This document shows positions 5,740 to 8,045 of a stretch of 8,045 nt of DNA, in pieces; within the stretch, counting starts at the first letter, position 1, and each line of letters begins with the position of its first letter. Source of the stretch: Methanoregula sp. Lineage in GTDB: Archaea; Halobacteriota; Methanomicrobia; Methanomicrobiales; Methanospirillaceae. The notes beneath the pieces are model-generated. The model saw only the letters and a program-made list of their open reading frames with translations. It did not search any database and had not been told where the DNA came from. The stretch spans positions 1 to 8,045 of the forward strand of contig NZ_PIZH01000065.1 in assembly GCF_002835825.1 (NCBI RefSeq). Reading direction: 5' to 3'. A program made the translations under genes and the position numbers.

Positions 5740-8045
5740 TGGCCTTTACCCCGGTGACGAGCGTGCTCTTGTCGGGCCGGAGCGTTACTCCCATGATCCG
5801 CTCGGCGGCCTCGATCATCGGTTTCCTGAGCGAGATGATGATGAACTGGGTGTTCGGGGCAAGCTCCTCCACCATGGAGGAGATCCGCTCGACATTAGCG
5901 CCATCCAGCGACATGTCCACTTCGTCGAAGGCATAGAACGGGGCGGGGATGAAACGCTGGATCGAGAAGATGAACGCAAGGGTGGTGAGCGACTTCTCCC
6001 CACCGGAGAGGGAGTTCAAGAGGTGGACCTTCTTGTCCCGCGGCTTAACGGCAAAGGTCATGCCCCCGGTAAACGGGTCCTCCTCGTTCTCCAGCACAAG
6101 GTTGCCGCTCCCGCTCGTGAGCCGGGCAAAGATCTCCCGGAAGTTCGTGTCGATGGCCCTGAACGCCGTGGTAAAAGCCTCGTACTTCATCTTTTCGAAC
6201 TGCTCGATCCGCTGGATCAAAGTCTCCCGCTCGGTGGAGAGGATCTCCTTCTTCTCCGTGCGTTCGGTCACCTGCCGCTGGACCTTGTCGTACTCCTCGA
6301 TGGCAAGCATGTTGACAGCGCCAATCTTCCGGAGGGCACCGTCGGCCTCGGCAATCTTCCCCTCGATCTCCGAGAGCGTCAGGTTTGTGTCCATCTCGCC
6401 AACCTGCTGCTTCAGCATATCAATCTCGATACCGAGCGTCTTTGCCCGTTCCCCGATGGCCACCTGCTGGGCGGCGATCCGGTCCTTCTCAGCATCGAGT
6501 TTGAGGATCTTCAGTTCCGAATCCTGGATCTGTTTTGAGACCTCGCCCCGCTTTGTCCGAAGTTCGTCCAGTTCTCCCGAGAATTCCTTCTGCTTCTCCT
6601 CAAGAGCGGCAATCTGTGTCTTGTGGGTGGCGATCTGCCCGTTCGCACCCGCGATCTCAGAATCGATCCGCTGGTTGGCATCATCCAGGCGTTTCCGCTC
6701 CTCTGCAAGTTCACCAAGCCGGGCCGAGAAGTGCTGGCGCTCCCGCTGAGCATCGTTGATATCGCCGTCCTTGTTCCGGAGTCGGCGTTCGAACTCCTCG
6801 ATCTCCCGGCGCTTCTTCTCCATCTGCTCGGTGAGGGCGGGAATATTCGTGTCGTCAAGCCGTTTCTTGATGGCCTCGATCTCTTTGTTCAGGCCGTTGA
6901 TCTGCTCTGTAGCCTTGTCCAGTTCCGCTTCAAGGGCTGCAAGTTCGGAGGCGCTGCTCTTGGTCTCCTCCTGCTGGCGAGCAACCGCTGCCTCGATGGT
7001 CTGCTTCTCGACAGTTATCGCATCGAACCGCCGCGAGAATTCCTCGGTAAACATCCCGAAGCGGGCCACCTTCTGGTCGATCTCGTTCCGCGCCCCCCGT
7101 TTTGCATCCACCTCTTCCGTGAGGCGCTTCACCCCCGCTTCCAGGGTTGCAGCCTCACCCTGCAGTTCGCCAAGGTGCGAGCGGATGCGCAGGATCTCAT
7201 CGTCTACGGCAGCGCCGAACCCCCGCGGCCCGGCCTGCTTCTTCATCGATCCGCCGGTCATTGCCCCGCTCCTCTCAATGAGCTCGCCTTCGAGCGTGAC
7301 CATACGGTACTTCCCAATCAGTTTCCGGGCCCGTTCCAGCGTATCGACGACAACCGTCCCTCCGAGGACCACTGAGAAGGCCCTGTCGTATTTCGGGTCA
7401 TAGTCCAGCAGGTTCACGGCATAATCAATGACGCCCTGCTCTTTGAGCGGCGGGAGCTGCGGGGGCTTGAGCTTGTTCAACGGGAGGAGCGTCACCCTGC
7501 CGAGCCGTTCTTCCTTCAGGTACCGTATTGCATCCGCCGCGATCTGGTCGGTGTCGCAGACCACGAACTGGAGCTTGTTGCCCGCCGCGACATTCAGGGC
7601 TGTCGTATATTCCGCGGGGGCTTTTCCCAAGTCGGAGATGGTGCCATGCACGCCCTCCATGGCCCGCACGGCCTCGATCGCCTTCCCGCCCGACTCGCCC
7701 CGGGCATCGCGGGCCGCTTCCAGCCGGATCGCGTCCTGCTCGGTGTCGCGGATTTCGGAGCGGAGCCGTTCGAGGGATGACCGATGAGAAAAGAGCGTGC
7801 TTTCCAGGTCCGAGAGGTTCCTGTCCAGAGCCTTCTTCTCTGCCTGGAGGTCTGCTATACTCTTCTCGCTGTCGGTGAGCTGGGTCTGTTTTGCGGCATA
7901 CTCCTCATCCAGCTGCCGCAAAAGGCCGGTGAGGCGTTCGAGCTCGGAGGTCCGCATCCGGCTCTTCTCAATGAACATATCCTGCTGGTGGAGGATGCCC
8001 GAACGCTGGCCCTTTTTCTCCTCGACTTCCTTCAAGAGACTGAAG
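5732..8045 (-). CDS. smc: Chromosome segregation protein SMC, C-terminal part (5' end outside window)
   Basis: SMC is the ATPase of the condensin-like complex: two subunits dimerise at the hinge and their heads bind ATP and the kleisin ScpA. The frame stays open to the right edge, so the N-terminal head with Walker A and much of the first coiled-coil arm are missing; the TTG at 8035 is an internal Leu codon, not a start. Numbering from that codon: the end of the first arm (to about 115); the hinge (about 118-262, bases 7250-7684) with its glycine-rich end SGAMTGGS; a long second arm of Glu/Lys/Arg heptads (about 275-625); then the C-terminal head with signature motif LSGGEKS (676-682), Walker B FYAFDEVD (700-707, catalytic Glu 705) and D-loop SLDGANV. 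The switch position reads ISLRKP, with Leu where bacterial SMCs usually have His; I recall a similar Leu in archaeal SMC of Pyrococcus. The gene ends at TGA (complement of 5732-5734) inside the start of scpA. Confidence 0.96.
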   Translation of the reverse strand, partial: FSLLKEVEEKKGQRSGILHQQDMFIEKSRMRTSELERLTGLLRQLDEEYAAKQTQLTDSEKSIADLQAEKKALDRNLSDLESTLFSHRSSLERLRSEIRDTEQDAIRLEAARDARGESGGKAIEAVRAMEGVHGTISDLGKAPAEYTTALNVAAGNKLQFVVCDTDQIAADAIRYLKEERLGRVTLLPLNKLKPPQLPPLKEQGVIDYAVNLLDYDPKYDRAFSVVLGGTVVVDTLERARKLIGKYRMVTLEGELIERSGAMTGGSMKKQAGPRGFGAAVDDEILRIRSHLGELQGEAATLEAGVKRLTEEVDAKRGARNEIDQKVARFGMFTEEFSRRFDAITVEKQTIEAAVARQQEETKSSASELAALEAELDKATEQINGLNKEIEAIKKRLDDTNIPALTEQMEKKRREIEEFERRLRNKDGDINDAQRERQHFSARLGELAEERKRLDDANQRIDSEIAGANGQIATHKTQIAALEEKQKEFSGELDELRTKRGEVSKQIQDSELKILKLDAEKDRIAAQQVAIGERAKTLGIEIDMLKQQVGEMDTNLTLSEIEGKIAEADGALRKIGAVNMLAIEEYDKVQRQVTERTEKKEILSTERETLIQRIEQFEKMKYEAFTTAFRAIDTNFREIFARLTSGSGNLVLENEEDPFTGGMTFAVKPRDKKVHLLNSLSGGEKSLTTLAFIFSIQRFIPAPFYAFDEVDMSLDGANVERISSMVEELAPNTQFIIISLRKPMIEAAERIMGVTLRPDKSTLVTGVKANG

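Noticed and set aside
5303..6538. Plus-strand open frame of 411 residues across scpA and smc
   Set aside because: It is antisense to two genes with clear family motifs (ScpA N terminus, SMC signature and Walker B). The long open stretch follows from codon bias on the other strand and its product matches nothing I know.
6623..7375. Plus-strand open frame of 250 residues with Leu-rich sequence
   Set aside because: It is the complement of the SMC coiled coil; Glu/Lys/Gln-rich codons on the minus strand read as Leu/Phe-rich sequence on the plus strand.
8033..8035. TTG as a possible start of a separate short SMC-like protein
   Set aside because: The frame stays open to the window edge (codons for F, S, L precede it) and the sequence begins in the middle of the first coiled-coil arm, so it is an internal Leu codon of a full-length smc.

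Overview
The window looks like a chromosomal segment of a methanogenic archaeon of the order Methanomicrobiales, perhaps Methanoregula-like; the genus is a guess. The reasons are moderately GC-rich coding sequence, a receiver domain of the type common in Methanomicrobia (segments IIFTGRGREEVVIEALNNG and DFYLQKG), a very long multi-PAS histidine kinase with an archaeal-style RHDVLNK H-box, a YEEL/TATEEEL coiled-coil linker, and archaeal-type SMC and ScpA proteins. No mobile element, CRISPR array, tRNA, rRNA or integration signature is visible.

Layout: (1) positions 36-368 (+) encode a small protein of about 107-110 residues that I do not recognise. (2) Positions 369-568 are a relatively AT-rich intergenic stretch that probably holds the end of the first transcript and the promoter of the next gene. 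(3) Positions 569-4816 (+) encode a 1415-residue sensor kinase: receiver domain, three PAS domains, coiled coil, three more PAS domains, GAF, a seventh PAS, phosphoacceptor helix and ATPase domain. Three of the PAS domains are close internal duplicates. (4) On the minus strand, smc (C-terminal part only, running off the right edge) and scpA form a tightly coupled pair that overlaps by 8 bases. scpA converges on the kinase gene with only 5 bases between the two stop codons.

The smc-scpA pair encodes the ATPase and the kleisin of the chromosome-organising condensin; no scpB lies directly downstream. The kinase is an unrelated signalling gene on the opposite strand. All genes shown are intact apart from smc, which is cut by the window edge. 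I see no clear case for a new multi-gene system. The points worth following are the PAS triplication and GAF cysteines of the kinase, the acidic insert and extended N terminus of ScpA, and the very compact convergent boundary.
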